From: Pseudomonadota bacterium
Lineage (GTDB): Bacteria; Pseudomonadota; Alphaproteobacteria; UBA8366
DNA length: 64,000 nucleotides
Direction: 5' to 3'
NCBI GenBank assembly: GCA_036339585.1
Contig: JAYZAS010000019.1
Span: 22,217 to 86,216, forward strand
Shown here: one piece after another, positions 27,484-35,883 of the stretch
How the letters are laid out: each line of letters opens with the position of its first letter
Position numbering within the stretch: position 1 is the stretch's first letter
The notes under the pieces: model-generated
Seen by the model: the letters and a program-made list of their open reading frames with translations, nothing else
What the model was told of the DNA's origin: nothing
The model's database searches: none
Translations under genes and position numbers: made by a program

Positions 27484-29553
27484 ATGGCATCACGGTCCGA
27501 GGATAAATCACCTGACGGTTTTTTTGTTGGGTCTGCAAATCAAGTACTTGATCAAATCCTATTACGCATTGATGATGGCCAGCACGAGAGCGCGGAAAAT
27601 ATCCTACGCCAATTGATTAAAAATCGCCCCGGCCACGCTGAATCTTGGAACCTGCGAGGAGTGAATGCAATCAAAGGAGGTGGTATTGAGTTAGCGATTG
27701 AGTGCTTCACAAAAGCATCCAATATAAACAGCAATAACGCTGTCTATGCTGCAAACCTCGGCAACGCTCTGGGGCTGGATAAAAGGTGGGGGCAGGCGGC
27801 AGGGGCTTGGTCACGTGCAATATTACTAGCACCAAAAAATCCGGAGCATCAGCTAGGGCTCGCAATCTGCATGATGCATCAAGGTAAGATAACGGAGGCT
27901 TTAGAACAAGGAGACCATGCTCTGCAGATGCACCCGCCACCGGAGGTAATATTTACGTTTGCTAAATCACTTTCCAAACACGGCCAACTTAAGCCTGCAA
28001 TCAATGCTTACACGGCTGGTCTTTCTCAACAACCAGAGAATACCGAAGCTAAATTCCAACTCGGTGCGTTATTTCAAAAGTTGGGCGATCTTAAAAATGC
28101 CGCAGATTGCTTTCGGGCAATTCATTTGCGTGATCCTAATAACGTAGAAGTACTCTGCCGCCTCTCTGCAATAGCCCGTGAACTAGGGCAAACAGAAGAA
28201 GCAATTCAAGCCGGGGAGCGAACTCTTTCCCTAGACCCCGATTCCGCCGAGGCTCACAATAATCTCGGGCTGGCGCTTTGTGATTTAAGCAAATATTCAG
28301 AGGCGGTTGAGCATTTTGAGGCAGCACTTACAACCACCAGCGCCCGCTATGAAACATTGAATAACCTTGGGGTTGCTCATCAGGCTCTCGGGAATTTGGA
28401 TAAAGCGGAACATGTCTTGCGCCGTGCCCTCATGATTAGCAGCTCATTGCCCGCGGCTGAACGTAACCTTGGGAACGTATTGCGGCAAGCCGAAAGGTTT
28501 GATGAGGCACTGTCATGCTATCAGCGTGCGCTCAAAAAAAACCCGTTAGATTTTACGACTTATGCAAACATTGGGCTATTACTTATCAATCTTAATCGGC
28601 CAGCCGATGCAATTACAATTTATGAGAAAGCACTATCACTCAAACCTAATCATTTGGGTATTCGTAAAAGTCTAGGCATAGCTCAATTGCAGTGTGGCAA
28701 TTTACAAGAGGGCTTTCGTAATTACGAAGCGAGGCTCCCAAAAAAAGACTGCTTCTCAAAAATTCCAAGATGGTTTCCTGATTGCAACGCTCACTCTGTG
28801 CTTGTTACAGCTGAACAAGGCTTCGGTGATACGTTGCAGTTTTGCCGGTACCTCAATCGACTTGTAGAAATGGGATTAAAAGTAACCTTTGCCTGTCAAC
28901 CTACCTTGGTCCGTCTGATGAGAACTGTAAATGCTGCAATTACTGTGATTTCAAAAAATGATAAATTACCTGAAACTGACGCGCACATTCCGTTACTTAG
29001 CCTGCCATTCGCTCTTAAGAGTACTTTAGAAACGATCCCAGCAGATTGCCCGTATCTTTCGGCGGATGCGGCTCTCACTCCAAAATGGCGTAAAATTACC
29101 GACAAGGCGGTTAAAAGCGTCGGTCTCGTTTGGTCAGGAAATCCGCACCGCCAGGATGATCGCATGCGCTCATGTCCACCAGAATTATTACGCAAGTTGT
29201 TATGCATGAAAGAAATTGACTTCTATTCATTGCAAAAGGAAGGAACCCCAACCGACCTTGAAGGAATTATGGATTTGGGCTCTCATCTTACAGACTTCGC
29301 TGAAACAGCGGCCCTAATCAACTCGTTAGATATTGTTGTTACGGTTGACACAGCAATGGCCCATTTAGCCGGCGCTCTCGGCAAGCCTGTGTGGGTGATG
29401 TTGGGTAATACGGCGGATTGGCGATATTTTTTAGAGCGCAATGATAGCCCGTGGTATCCTCAGATGCGGTTATTCCGACAAAAAAGGCCCGGTGCTTGGG
29501 CCGATCTGATAAGTGATGTTGCAAAGGCATTGAGAGTTTGGGCTGCTGCTTGA
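27484..29553 (+). CDS. TPR protein with C-terminal glycosyltransferase-9-like domain (paralogue A)
   Basis: The 689 residues are about eleven TPR units (roughly 40-420, for example AEAHNNLGLALCDLSKYSEA) followed by a domain of about 250 residues with LVTAEQGFGDTLQFCRYLNR, SVGLVWSGNPHRQDDRMRSC and VVTVDTAMAHLAGALGKPVW, the pattern of heptosyltransferase-like (GT9-type) domains fused to TPRs. Such proteins often accompany flagellin genes and are thought to glycosylate flagellin. A closely similar paralogue is at 34065. It starts 108 bases after flgL with no clear promoter or ribosome site. Confidence 0.82.
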   Translation: MASRSEDKSPDGFFVGSANQVLDQILLRIDDGQHESAENILRQLIKNRPGHAESWNLRGVNAIKGGGIELAIECFTKASNINSNNAVYAANLGNALGLDKRWGQAAGAWSRAILLAPKNPEHQLGLAICMMHQGKITEALEQGDHALQMHPPPEVIFTFAKSLSKHGQLKPAINAYTAGLSQQPENTEAKFQLGALFQKLGDLKNAADCFRAIHLRDPNNVEVLCRLSAIARELGQTEEAIQAGERTLSLDPDSAEAHNNLGLALCDLSKYSEAVEHFEAALTTTSARYETLNNLGVAHQALGNLDKAEHVLRRALMISSSLPAAERNLGNVLRQAERFDEALSCYQRALKKNPLDFTTYANIGLLLINLNRPADAITIYEKALSLKPNHLGIRKSLGIAQLQCGNLQEGFRNYEARLPKKDCFSKIPRWFPDCNAHSVLVTAEQGFGDTLQFCRYLNRLVEMGLKVTFACQPTLVRLMRTVNAAITVISKNDKLPETDAHIPLLSLPFALKSTLETIPADCPYLSADAALTPKWRKITDKAVKSVGLVWSGNPHRQDDRMRSCPPELLRKLLCMKEIDFYSLQKEGTPTDLEGIMDLGSHLTDFAETAALINSLDIVVTVDTAMAHLAGALGKPVWVMLGNTADWRYFLERNDSPWYPQMRLFRQKRPGAWADLISDVAKALRVWAAA

Positions 29554-29701
29554 AACGAGCCCCCCAAATAAACCATAAGCCTTTAACTGGCTGTTAGGCA
29601 TCTACAAATAATAATAATCCTTCCTTCTTGAAACCAAGCAACTGCCATTTGACAACTCCACCATCGCTGCCATTTTTAAGACAGACACCGCACAGTTCAG
29701 G

Positions 29702-30148
29702 CTATGCGACAATTTCCTCATTCCTGAGGTTTGTTCTAACTTCAGCTGGCGGCTCATCGCCCGATACAGATACATCGATATCATCTTCATCTGGCGTAGT
29801 TAAAAGCCCGGAAGCAATGTTTTTATTAATATCAATCAATACATTCAGTTTCTGAGTATCTGGTTCCGCCAAAGCGTTCACCGTGTGCTTATCTATGAAT
29901 ACACTCAAGCTCAAAACATTTTGTTTGATATTTTGGGGTAATGGATTTTCATCGGATGATATATCCGCCTGAAATATTGTCCATAACCGCCAATTTAACC
30001 TTAGAGCAGCTTTATATGAGTCAATATCCCCTGGGTTGGAAAGACAGTCATCAAGCATTCGAGCTGCCTCTAAAAGAGCTTTCGCTTCGTTTTGAGAAGT
30101 GTTTGTGCCAAATTTTTCATAAGATTGATAGGCGCTAGGCTGTGACAT
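29702..30148 (-). CDS. flaF: Flagellin synthesis regulator FlaF
   Basis: FlaF promotes flagellin synthesis and secretion in alphaproteobacteria, opposing FlbT. The 148 residues open with AYQSYEKFGTNTSQNEAKAL followed by LLEAARMLDDC, then LNWRLWTIFQADI and NVLSLSVFIDKHT, all family stretches; the acidic C-terminal 35 residues are an extension. It overlaps flbT by 14 bases, so the two are coupled, and both lie next to the flagellin genes. Confidence 0.92.
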   Translation of the reverse strand: MSQPSAYQSYEKFGTNTSQNEAKALLEAARMLDDCLSNPGDIDSYKAALRLNWRLWTIFQADISSDENPLPQNIKQNVLSLSVFIDKHTVNALAEPDTQKLNVLIDINKNIASGLLTTPDEDDIDVSVSGDEPPAEVRTNLRNEEIVA

Positions 30149-30527
30149 GCTTCAACACCTCTTGTTCATATTTCATTAATTTACGGCATTTTTTTAAAGC
30201 ACCGTATACATCGCCGGTAATAACGTCTTTTCCAATCTCAAATACAATAGAAGTTGAACTCGGAACGGCTTTTATGAATTGTTTAACCAACTGATTAAAT
30301 TTCTGCTGATAATAACGATCTTTTTCTGGGAACATGTAAAGCATCTGGACCATAAAATATATCCGTTTGGCAGGTGTATCTGCCTCCTCTTCTGACATAA
30401 TATCACGCTCCCGCAAAATACTGGCTTTGTTCTCAAGTACGAGTTCTGACTTTTCCCCGCCATTTAAGATAACAGCCTGATTGATAGCCACTTTTTCTCC
30501 AGGCTTTAGGACTATTTTTAATGGCAT
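30135..30527 (-). CDS. flbT: Flagellin mRNA regulator FlbT
   Basis: FlbT in Caulobacter binds the flagellin mRNA leader and promotes its decay until the hook is complete. The 130-residue protein begins MPLKIVLKPGEKVAINQAVI, has IMSEEEADTPAKRIYFMVQM and a helical C-terminus, matching the family in length and sequence. It precedes flaF with an overlap and has a good sigma-70-type promoter just upstream, so unlike the flagellins it appears not to need sigma-54. Confidence 0.94.
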   Translation of the reverse strand: MPLKIVLKPGEKVAINQAVILNGGEKSELVLENKASILRERDIMSEEEADTPAKRIYFMVQMLYMFPEKDRYYQQKFNQLVKQFIKAVPSSTSIVFEIGKDVITGDVYGALKKCRKLMKYEQEVLKHVTA

Positions 30528-30545
30528 TACAGAGAAGCCTCAAGA

Positions 30546-30574
30546 ATTATAACAATTGTACTTTACCGAAACAA
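30546..30574 (-). promoter_or_regulatory. Sigma-70-type promoter of flbT-flaF
   Basis: On the minus strand TTGTTT (30569-30574), a 17-base spacer and a perfect TATAAT (30546-30551) lie about 20 bases before the flbT start. Confidence 0.65.
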
Positions 30575-30661
30575 AAATGCTTACTGCGAAAAGGGTATTC
30601 AATTTCCGTACCAAAATAGCATTTTTCAAAGTTTTATGATCTTTGATCCCCAGAATAAGGT

Positions 30662-30693
30662 AAAAAAAGGGGGCCCAAGTTAGACGGGCCCCC
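30662..30693 (-). terminator. Terminator of flagellin gene 1
   Basis: On the minus strand GGGGGCCC, a nine-base loop and GGGCCCCC form a perfect eight-base-pair stem followed by seven T, 27 bases after the flagellin stop. Confidence 0.92.
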
Positions 30694-30719
30694 GAATTAA
30701 GCTTAGTTTTTTATTATTT

Positions 30720-31547
30720 TTAACCGAAGAGAGCCAGAATTGACCGCTCACTCTGGGCGGCCAGAGCCAAAGAGTTGATGCCGAGTTGCTGACGTGTTTG
30801 TAGGGCCAGCAGATTAGCACTCTCCTTATTCAGGTCTGCAAGGGTCAATTTGCCCGCGCCGTCCTGAAGCGTGCCAATTAAATTATCACCAAAATCTAAT
30901 CGCGTCTGCAATATCGATGCGCTAGAACCTAGAGTTGACGCATTTGAGCGTAACTCGGTGATAGCACTATTCACTGCCGTGATTGCAGTATCGATTGCAG
31001 TGGTGTCGGCAAAGTTATTGGTAGCATTGGCAATATTTAAGCCCGTAGATGCTGTCGTCGAATCGAGACCCGAAATCGTTAAGGTACTCGAAGCATCCTC
31101 GTTAAAGTCAATGATTAGGTTATCAGCCGAAGCCTTAACCAAATTTGTGCCATTAAAACTCGCATCGTTCGCCAAATCATCAATCTGACTTAAAATGTCG
31201 TTAAATTGCACTGCTAAAGTAGACTGCTCCGAGGTATCACCGGTTGCCTTAGCGTTGTTCGCAAGGCCCTTGGCCTGCTCAACTAGTTCTGTAATGGCGT
31301 CAAGACCGTCGATCGCAGCTGCAACTGACGAAATCCCCAAGTCAACATCATTGCGTAAAGCCGCAAAGTCATCCGCGCGGTTGTTTAGAGCCCCCGCGGT
31401 GAAAAATGCACTGGCTCCGTCTATCGGTGAACCAACTGCTAGTCCAGAGGCAAGACGATCTTGGGTCTTGCTAACAAGTGTAGAAGTGCGTTGCAGTGTC
31501 AAAAGGTTTGAACGCACAGCTGTCGTAAGCGTAATTTCATTACCCAT
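30720..31547 (-). CDS. Flagellin 1
   Basis: This is a filament subunit of 275 residues, consisting of D0/D1 core only: N-terminal NEITLTTAVRSNLLTLQRTS and KTQDRLASGLAVGSP, C-terminal NLLALQTRQQLGINSLALAA ending LFG. The central part is short and T/S/N-rich, offering possible O-glycosylation sites. An AAAAGGAGC ribosome site precedes the ATG. It is close in sequence and identical in length to flagellin 2 at 31871, a tandem duplicate. A sigma-54 promoter gives a predicted 108-base leader, suitable for FlbT control. Confidence 0.95.
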   Translation of the reverse strand: MGNEITLTTAVRSNLLTLQRTSTLVSKTQDRLASGLAVGSPIDGASAFFTAGALNNRADDFAALRNDVDLGISSVAAAIDGLDAITELVEQAKGLANNAKATGDTSEQSTLAVQFNDILSQIDDLANDASFNGTNLVKASADNLIIDFNEDASSTLTISGLDSTTASTGLNIANATNNFADTTAIDTAITAVNSAITELRSNASTLGSSASILQTRLDFGDNLIGTLQDGAGKLTLADLNKESANLLALQTRQQLGINSLALAAQSERSILALFG

Positions 31548-31665
31548 TTTTAGCTCCTTTTCTAGGACATATCAGCCGCTTTCTGCGACCGCTGAACACC
31601 CCAAGCCGGTTTCTCCATTTTAGGGCACCACTCACAAATCGAATGATAAAGTTCGACTGTTGTCA

Positions 31666-31681
31666 CGCAACAGATGTGCCA
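31666..31681 (-). promoter_or_regulatory. Sigma-54 promoter of flagellin gene 1
   Basis: On the minus strand TGGCACATCTGTTGCG has TGGCAC, TTGC and the exact ten-base GG-GC spacing. The predicted start is near 31655. Confidence 0.85.
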
Positions 31682-31766
31682 CAGTATTGACCCACAAGTG
31701 ACTGGGCATAAGCCTATGATTTTGAACCGGATTTTCTGACAGCTGCTTTTAAAAATTAGGAGAAGC

Positions 31767-31821
31767 GGCAAAATTTTCCTAAAAAACGGCAAAATGTGCC
31801 CACCGGGCGGAATATTCTGCC
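31767..31821 (-). promoter_or_regulatory. Three helically phased operator copies upstream of flagellin 1
   Basis: GGCAAAATTTTCC (31767-31779), GGCAAAATGTGCC (31788-31800, perfect) and GGAATATTCTGCC (31809-31821) start exactly 21 bases apart. The outermost lies inside a larger near-perfect palindrome CCGGGCGGAATATTCTGCCCGG, here described at 31804-31825. Centres are 93, 114 and 135 bases upstream of the -24 element, fitting an array for a sigma-54 activator. Confidence 0.65.
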
Positions 31822-31870
31822 CGGCAGTTTAATTCCCGAGGTGTTACCGCAGGTCAGTTGGACTTAATAA

Positions 31871-32698
31871 CTAACCGAACAAGGCTAACACGGCTCTCTC
31901 GCTTTGCGAGGCCAATGCCAGAGAATTGAGCCCAAGTTGTTGTCGCGTTTGAAGCGATAAGAGATTAGCACCTTCCTCATTCAGATCTGCTAAAGTTAAT
32001 GTGCCAGAACCCTCCAGCAGAGTGTTTGCCAGGTCCTCGGTAAAACTTAACCTTGTCTGCAAAATGGAGTTATTCGACCCAAGTGTTGCTGCGTTCCCTC
32101 TTAATTCGACAAGAGCACTATTAATTGCTGTCAAAGCAGTATCGATCGCAGCGCTATCAGCAAAGTTATTGGTAGCATTAGCAATGTTTAACCCAGTTGT
32201 TGCAGTTGTTGAGTCAAGCCCGCTAACCGTGATGGTGTTGCTACTATCTTCATTGAAATCGATAATTAAGTTGTCTGGCGTTCCCTTGATGAGGTTGATA
32301 CCATTGAAGCTGGCATCATTTGTCAAATCATCGAGCTGAGTAAGAATATCATTGAACTGCACCGCGAGAGTTGATCGTTCGTTGGTATCACCAGTAGCAG
32401 CGGCGTTATTGGCCAAACCCTTAGCTGTGCCCACAAGTTCGGTAATTGCCTCGATGCCTTGTAACCCGGCCGTAACTGTGCTTATACCAAGCTCAATATT
32501 ATCTTTTATCCGCGACAAATCATCTGCACGAAAATTTAATGATCTCGAGATAAAAAAAGCGGTAGCATCATCTTGTGCGCTATTAACCTTCAAACCAGTA
32601 GCTAAGCGCTCTTGAGTTATATCGGTTAGGCCAGCGGTTCGTTGAAGTGTCAGTAGGTTAGACCTTACTGCCACGGATAGGTTGATCTTATCTACCAT
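31871..32698 (-). CDS. Flagellin 2
   Basis: This is a second 275-residue filament subunit with the same D0/D1-only design: MVDKINLSVAVRSNLLTLQR, TQERLATGLKVNSAQDDATA, and the C-terminal LLSLQTRQQLGLNSLALASQ ending ALFG. It is clearly paralogous to flagellin 1 (most of the D1 region, such as the FNDILTQLDDLTNDASFNG stretch, is nearly the same). An AAAGGA ribosome site is present. It has its own sigma-54 promoter with an 86-base predicted leader, so the two flagellins can be expressed separately. Confidence 0.95.
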   Translation of the reverse strand: MVDKINLSVAVRSNLLTLQRTAGLTDITQERLATGLKVNSAQDDATAFFISRSLNFRADDLSRIKDNIELGISTVTAGLQGIEAITELVGTAKGLANNAAATGDTNERSTLAVQFNDILTQLDDLTNDASFNGINLIKGTPDNLIIDFNEDSSNTITVSGLDSTTATTGLNIANATNNFADSAAIDTALTAINSALVELRGNAATLGSNNSILQTRLSFTEDLANTLLEGSGTLTLADLNEEGANLLSLQTRQQLGLNSLALASQSERAVLALFG

Positions 32699-32794
32699 CT
32701 GTCATGTCCTTTCTGACTTTGACAATGGCGCTATGTGTGGCGGTTATACCTTTGGTGCGGATTTCCACTGAAGCGCCAAACCTATTCCGAAAAG

Positions 32795-32810
32795 CGCAAC
32801 GGACATGCCA
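32795..32810 (-). promoter_or_regulatory. Sigma-54 promoter of flagellin gene 2
   Basis: On the minus strand TGGCATGTCCGTTGCG has the GG and GC elements at the exact spacing and a full TTGC. The predicted start is near 32784. Confidence 0.8.
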
Positions 32811-32896
32811 ACAATTACTAAGCCCTAAGCATATGTTTTATATGAATATTTAATGCCAATTCCGATCCCAAAAAAGTTGGCGGCCGATTTCTACCG

Positions 32897-32909
32897 GGCA
32901 TTTCTTACC
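32897..32909 (-). promoter_or_regulatory. Operator candidate upstream of flagellin 2
   Basis: GGCATTTCTTACC is a one-mismatch form of GGCA-N5-TGCC centred 94 bases upstream of the -24 element, the same distance as at flagellin 1. It sits just past the stop of the aminotransferase gene. Confidence 0.45.
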
Positions 32910-32923
32910 ACTAATGGAATATA

Positions 32924-34033
32924 TTACCCAGCTCGGGTATTTTCTATGAATTCAACTAATTTGCGCTTTATCCTAGCTATGTCCTGCGCATTCAAATCTA
33001 TCGAAAATGGCAACCCAAGTACTCGATCTGCTAAGTCGTTTGTGACCGACAACTCTGCTTTGGGCGCATTCGCAAAGGCAGGCTCTCGATGACATCCACG
33101 GCTCCACCACTGTCGAACCTCAATCCGCTGAGTTTGCATAAACACTTTTGCTGCCTCTACAGACGTCTCCCGCAAAATTACGTTAAAGGTAGATTTAGCA
33201 AAATCTGTTTCCGATCCTGGCGCTAGTGTAATGCCGTCCACATTAGACAATGCACGCCTAAGCTGCACGGCACGCTCCCGTAAACGGCACCGTAAATCCG
33301 GCCATGCGTCTAATGCCGCATGGCCTACAGCTGCTGAATATTCACTCATCTTCCCATTAAAACCGGCACCCTCTGCCAGCCGTTTCTTATGAAACCCAAA
33401 GTTACCATGCTGAAATAAAGCCTCGGCTCTATTGCTATCTCGACACATAATAAGACCACCCTCGCCGATACCAAGCGGTTTGGTGGCATGTAGACTAATC
33501 ACAACAGGGCTCTGGCCAGCTTGGGCACTATCTATCCCTGCTGCAGAGTCAATCACAACAGGAATTCCTGTTTTAGCAGCTAGCTCATCCCATATATCAA
33601 TATCAAGTGGAGCGCCAAACGGGGCCACAGCTAAGATAGCCCTCACCGGCTGGTTCAAATCTTCAAGAGCTTCGAGCACTAAATTCCGATCTAGGGCCCA
33701 GCTATCCGGATCAACGTCCAGAAAAAATGGCGTAAGGCCCGCAGCTATAGCTGCGTGCGCACTAGCAACGAAAGTAAAAGACGGCATTAAGCATAGCCCG
33801 CTTTCGCCCGCCGACGCCTCACGCAAGGCCATAGCCAATCCGAGTGTTCCGCTCGAGGTCATTACGATATTCTGATAGTCGACCGAGAACATATCGGCGA
33901 AACGTGAGCGCAATCTTTGCTCCAATGGGCCATAATTGCTGTACCAACGATTGCTGTCGATTTCTGCCAAATATGGCATGATCACTTCCGCCTGTGGCAA
34001 AGTTGGCCGCATCAAGGGAATATCATAATCCAT
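32924..34033 (-). CDS. DegT/DnrJ/EryC1/StrS-family aminotransferase
   Basis: This family uses PLP to put an amino group on a keto-sugar nucleotide, making amino sugars for surface glycans. The 369 residues show YSNYGPLEQRLRSRFA, MTSSGTLGLAMALRE, the PLP-contacting VIDSAAGID (D162) and the Schiff-base lysine in SLHATKPLGIGEGG (K185). All core features are intact. It follows the TPR-glycosyltransferase gene at 34065 by 31 bases on the same strand. No sugar dehydratase or epimerase to supply its substrate is present in the window, so the acceptor sugar is unknown. Confidence 0.87.
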   Translation of the reverse strand: MDYDIPLMRPTLPQAEVIMPYLAEIDSNRWYSNYGPLEQRLRSRFADMFSVDYQNIVMTSSGTLGLAMALREASAGESGLCLMPSFTFVASAHAAIAAGLTPFFLDVDPDSWALDRNLVLEALEDLNQPVRAILAVAPFGAPLDIDIWDELAAKTGIPVVIDSAAGIDSAQAGQSPVVISLHATKPLGIGEGGLIMCRDSNRAEALFQHGNFGFHKKRLAEGAGFNGKMSEYSAAVGHAALDAWPDLRCRLRERAVQLRRALSNVDGITLAPGSETDFAKSTFNVILRETSVEAAKVFMQTQRIEVRQWWSRGCHREPAFANAPKAELSVTNDLADRVLGLPFSIDLNAQDIARIKRKLVEFIENTRAG

Positions 34034-34064
34034 TTTGATAGGTTCCCACTTTTTGTTGCATTTA

Positions 34065-35807
34065 TTATTTGTCTCGTTGCAAGTGTGCTGCCAGCGCTTT
34101 ATGTACCCTACAAATCACGGGACCCCAATCACTCCTCGAGTTTTGACGGAAAATCCTTGCTGTTGGATACCACGGACTGTCTTCTCGCTCTAGAAGCCAA
34201 CGCCAATCAGGGCCATGAGGTACCAGTATCCACACCGGTTTACCCATGCCGCCGACAAGGTGCGCAAGAGCCGTATCCACCGTAATAACTAAGTCAACGC
34301 TGGAGACAATCGCAGCAGTGTCTAGGAAATTTTTGAACCCACTCCCAAATTCCTTCACACCAAGTTTTTTGAGAGCTCTCCGGTCCTCATCATCCAGCTC
34401 TGTCTGCAGGCTTATAAACTCCACTGCTTCCTGATGAAATAATATTTCAAAATTAGACAACGAACATGATCGATGTCGCCCTTTTCTGTTTGTTTTGCTC
34501 CCACGCCACACAAATCCGATTGTAAATTTCCCAAAGTCAACCCGTGGCTTAGGAAGCGGCAAATAGGGTACTGCAGCTGGCACCGTTTCAAGTGTTGTAC
34601 CAAATTTATTAGGAAGGCTCATTAGGGCAACATGCAAATCAACCGAAGGCAGACTATTACCGAGAGGAACAACCGTATTGAGCCAAGATATTTTCGCAAA
34701 CAATGGAACCAAAGAAGAGGGACATTCGAGAACTACGCGCGCACCTGCCTCCGCGAGCAGTGCGCCATAACGCACAAATTGTAATCCATCTCCAAGACCC
34801 TGCTCGTGATGAATTAGAACGGTTTTACCCGCGACTGGCTCACCATTCCACTCAGCTCCATCAAATTGGCGTTTTTCTAAAAATGGAACTGCGGCCCAAC
34901 GCCATTCATATTCTGCCCAACCACGTTTATAGTCACCATCCAACAGAAGCGCTAAAGAACGGGTCCAAGCTGCTTCCGCCATCGCTGGTTCAAGAGCAAG
35001 CGCCCTTTCGGCAGCCTTCAGAGCAAGCGCAATGTTCTCAAACGCTAATTCTACTGTTGCAAGATTGGCATGAGCGTCTGCATAATATGGATCAATTTCT
35101 ATCGCTCGCTTGTAGCAAAGGCGCGCGTCACCGGGCCGATCAAGCGCGCAATATGCATTTCCCAGATTATATTGGGCTTCTTTGCAAGTTTGGTCCAATG
35201 ATGTAGCTCTCTCTCCATCTTGGACAGCTCCTTTTGGGTCATCAAAATCTAATCGAAGGCTACACCGATTAGCTCTAAAAACTGAGTTTCCTGGTTCCAA
35301 CCGACATGCTTCCCAATTGGCTTTCAATGCTTCCTCAATGCGGCCCAACTGTTGCAAGGCTATTGCATAATCATTTTGCGCAACCGCGTGAGATGGCGAT
35401 ATTTTTACGGCCCTACTCAACATATCACGTGCTTCAATGGCACGCCCCACACTGAGGAATACTCTACCCGCATTATAATAGCCATCGGGCGAGTGTGGGG
35501 CTAAAGTAATTGCTTCTTCTAACTCAGCTAGAGCATCCCTAACTTGATCACAAGCAGCTAAAGCAATCCCATAATTTATTTTTACCGGGGCAAATCCCGG
35601 GTTAAGCTGTACGGCCTTTTTTAATAGCAAACATGCAGCTTTGGCATCCCCGCGGTCAAGAACAAGGGCACCTGCTAATTGAAGCGCTTCGGGATTTTCG
35701 GGGCTCTCATCGAGGATAGCATTATATATCTCGTAAGCCTCGTCGAGATGACCTTTAAGGTGACACAAAAGCCCTTTTTTTAGTCTTTCATCAAAACTAT
35801 CATCCAT
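34065..35807 (-). CDS. TPR protein with C-terminal glycosyltransferase-9-like domain (paralogue B)
   Basis: The 580 residues comprise about eight TPR units (residues 10-290) and a C-terminal domain with VLIHHEQGLGDGLQFVRYGA, TIGFVWRGSKTNRKGRHRSC and VITVDTALAHLVGGMGKPVW, then DSPWYPTARIFRQ. The catalytic-domain blocks match those of the 689-residue protein at 27484, so the two are paralogues. Position before the DegT aminotransferase and beside the flagellins points to transfer of a modified sugar to flagellin; acceptor and donor are inferred only. Confidence 0.82.
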   Translation of the reverse strand: MDDSFDERLKKGLLCHLKGHLDEAYEIYNAILDESPENPEALQLAGALVLDRGDAKAACLLLKKAVQLNPGFAPVKINYGIALAACDQVRDALAELEEAITLAPHSPDGYYNAGRVFLSVGRAIEARDMLSRAVKISPSHAVAQNDYAIALQQLGRIEEALKANWEACRLEPGNSVFRANRCSLRLDFDDPKGAVQDGERATSLDQTCKEAQYNLGNAYCALDRPGDARLCYKRAIEIDPYYADAHANLATVELAFENIALALKAAERALALEPAMAEAAWTRSLALLLDGDYKRGWAEYEWRWAAVPFLEKRQFDGAEWNGEPVAGKTVLIHHEQGLGDGLQFVRYGALLAEAGARVVLECPSSLVPLFAKISWLNTVVPLGNSLPSVDLHVALMSLPNKFGTTLETVPAAVPYLPLPKPRVDFGKFTIGFVWRGSKTNRKGRHRSCSLSNFEILFHQEAVEFISLQTELDDEDRRALKKLGVKEFGSGFKNFLDTAAIVSSVDLVITVDTALAHLVGGMGKPVWILVPHGPDWRWLLEREDSPWYPTARIFRQNSRSDWGPVICRVHKALAAHLQRDK

Positions 35808-35848
35808 GAGCTCATTGTAGTGATCAAATGCAGAGAGTGATACAAGCT

Positions 35849-35877
35849 TTGCAACATACCGGTGTATTGTCTAGTAT
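35849..35877 (+). promoter_or_regulatory. Promoter of the WbqC gene, possibly giving a leaderless transcript
   Basis: TTGCAA (35849-35854), a 17-base spacer and TAGTAT (35872-35877) lie so close to the ATG at 35884 that transcription would start at or next to the start codon; no ribosome site is visible. Confidence 0.5.
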
Positions 35878-35883
35878 CTAAAT

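Larger units (their letters stand above)
31548..31870. other. Inter-flagellin region
   Basis: There is no gene between the two flagellins. From flagellin 1 outward it holds the 108-base predicted leader, the sigma-54 promoter, about 85 bases of spacer and the three-copy operator array. The palindrome at the outer end could also act as a weak transcript end for flagellin 2, but no T tract follows it. Confidence 0.7.

Noticed and set aside
30571..30625. A TGGTACG-N4-TTGA sigma-54-like sequence upstream of flbT on the minus strand
   Set aside because: The -12 element has GA instead of GC, and a good TTGTTT-N17-TATAAT promoter lies closer to the gene.
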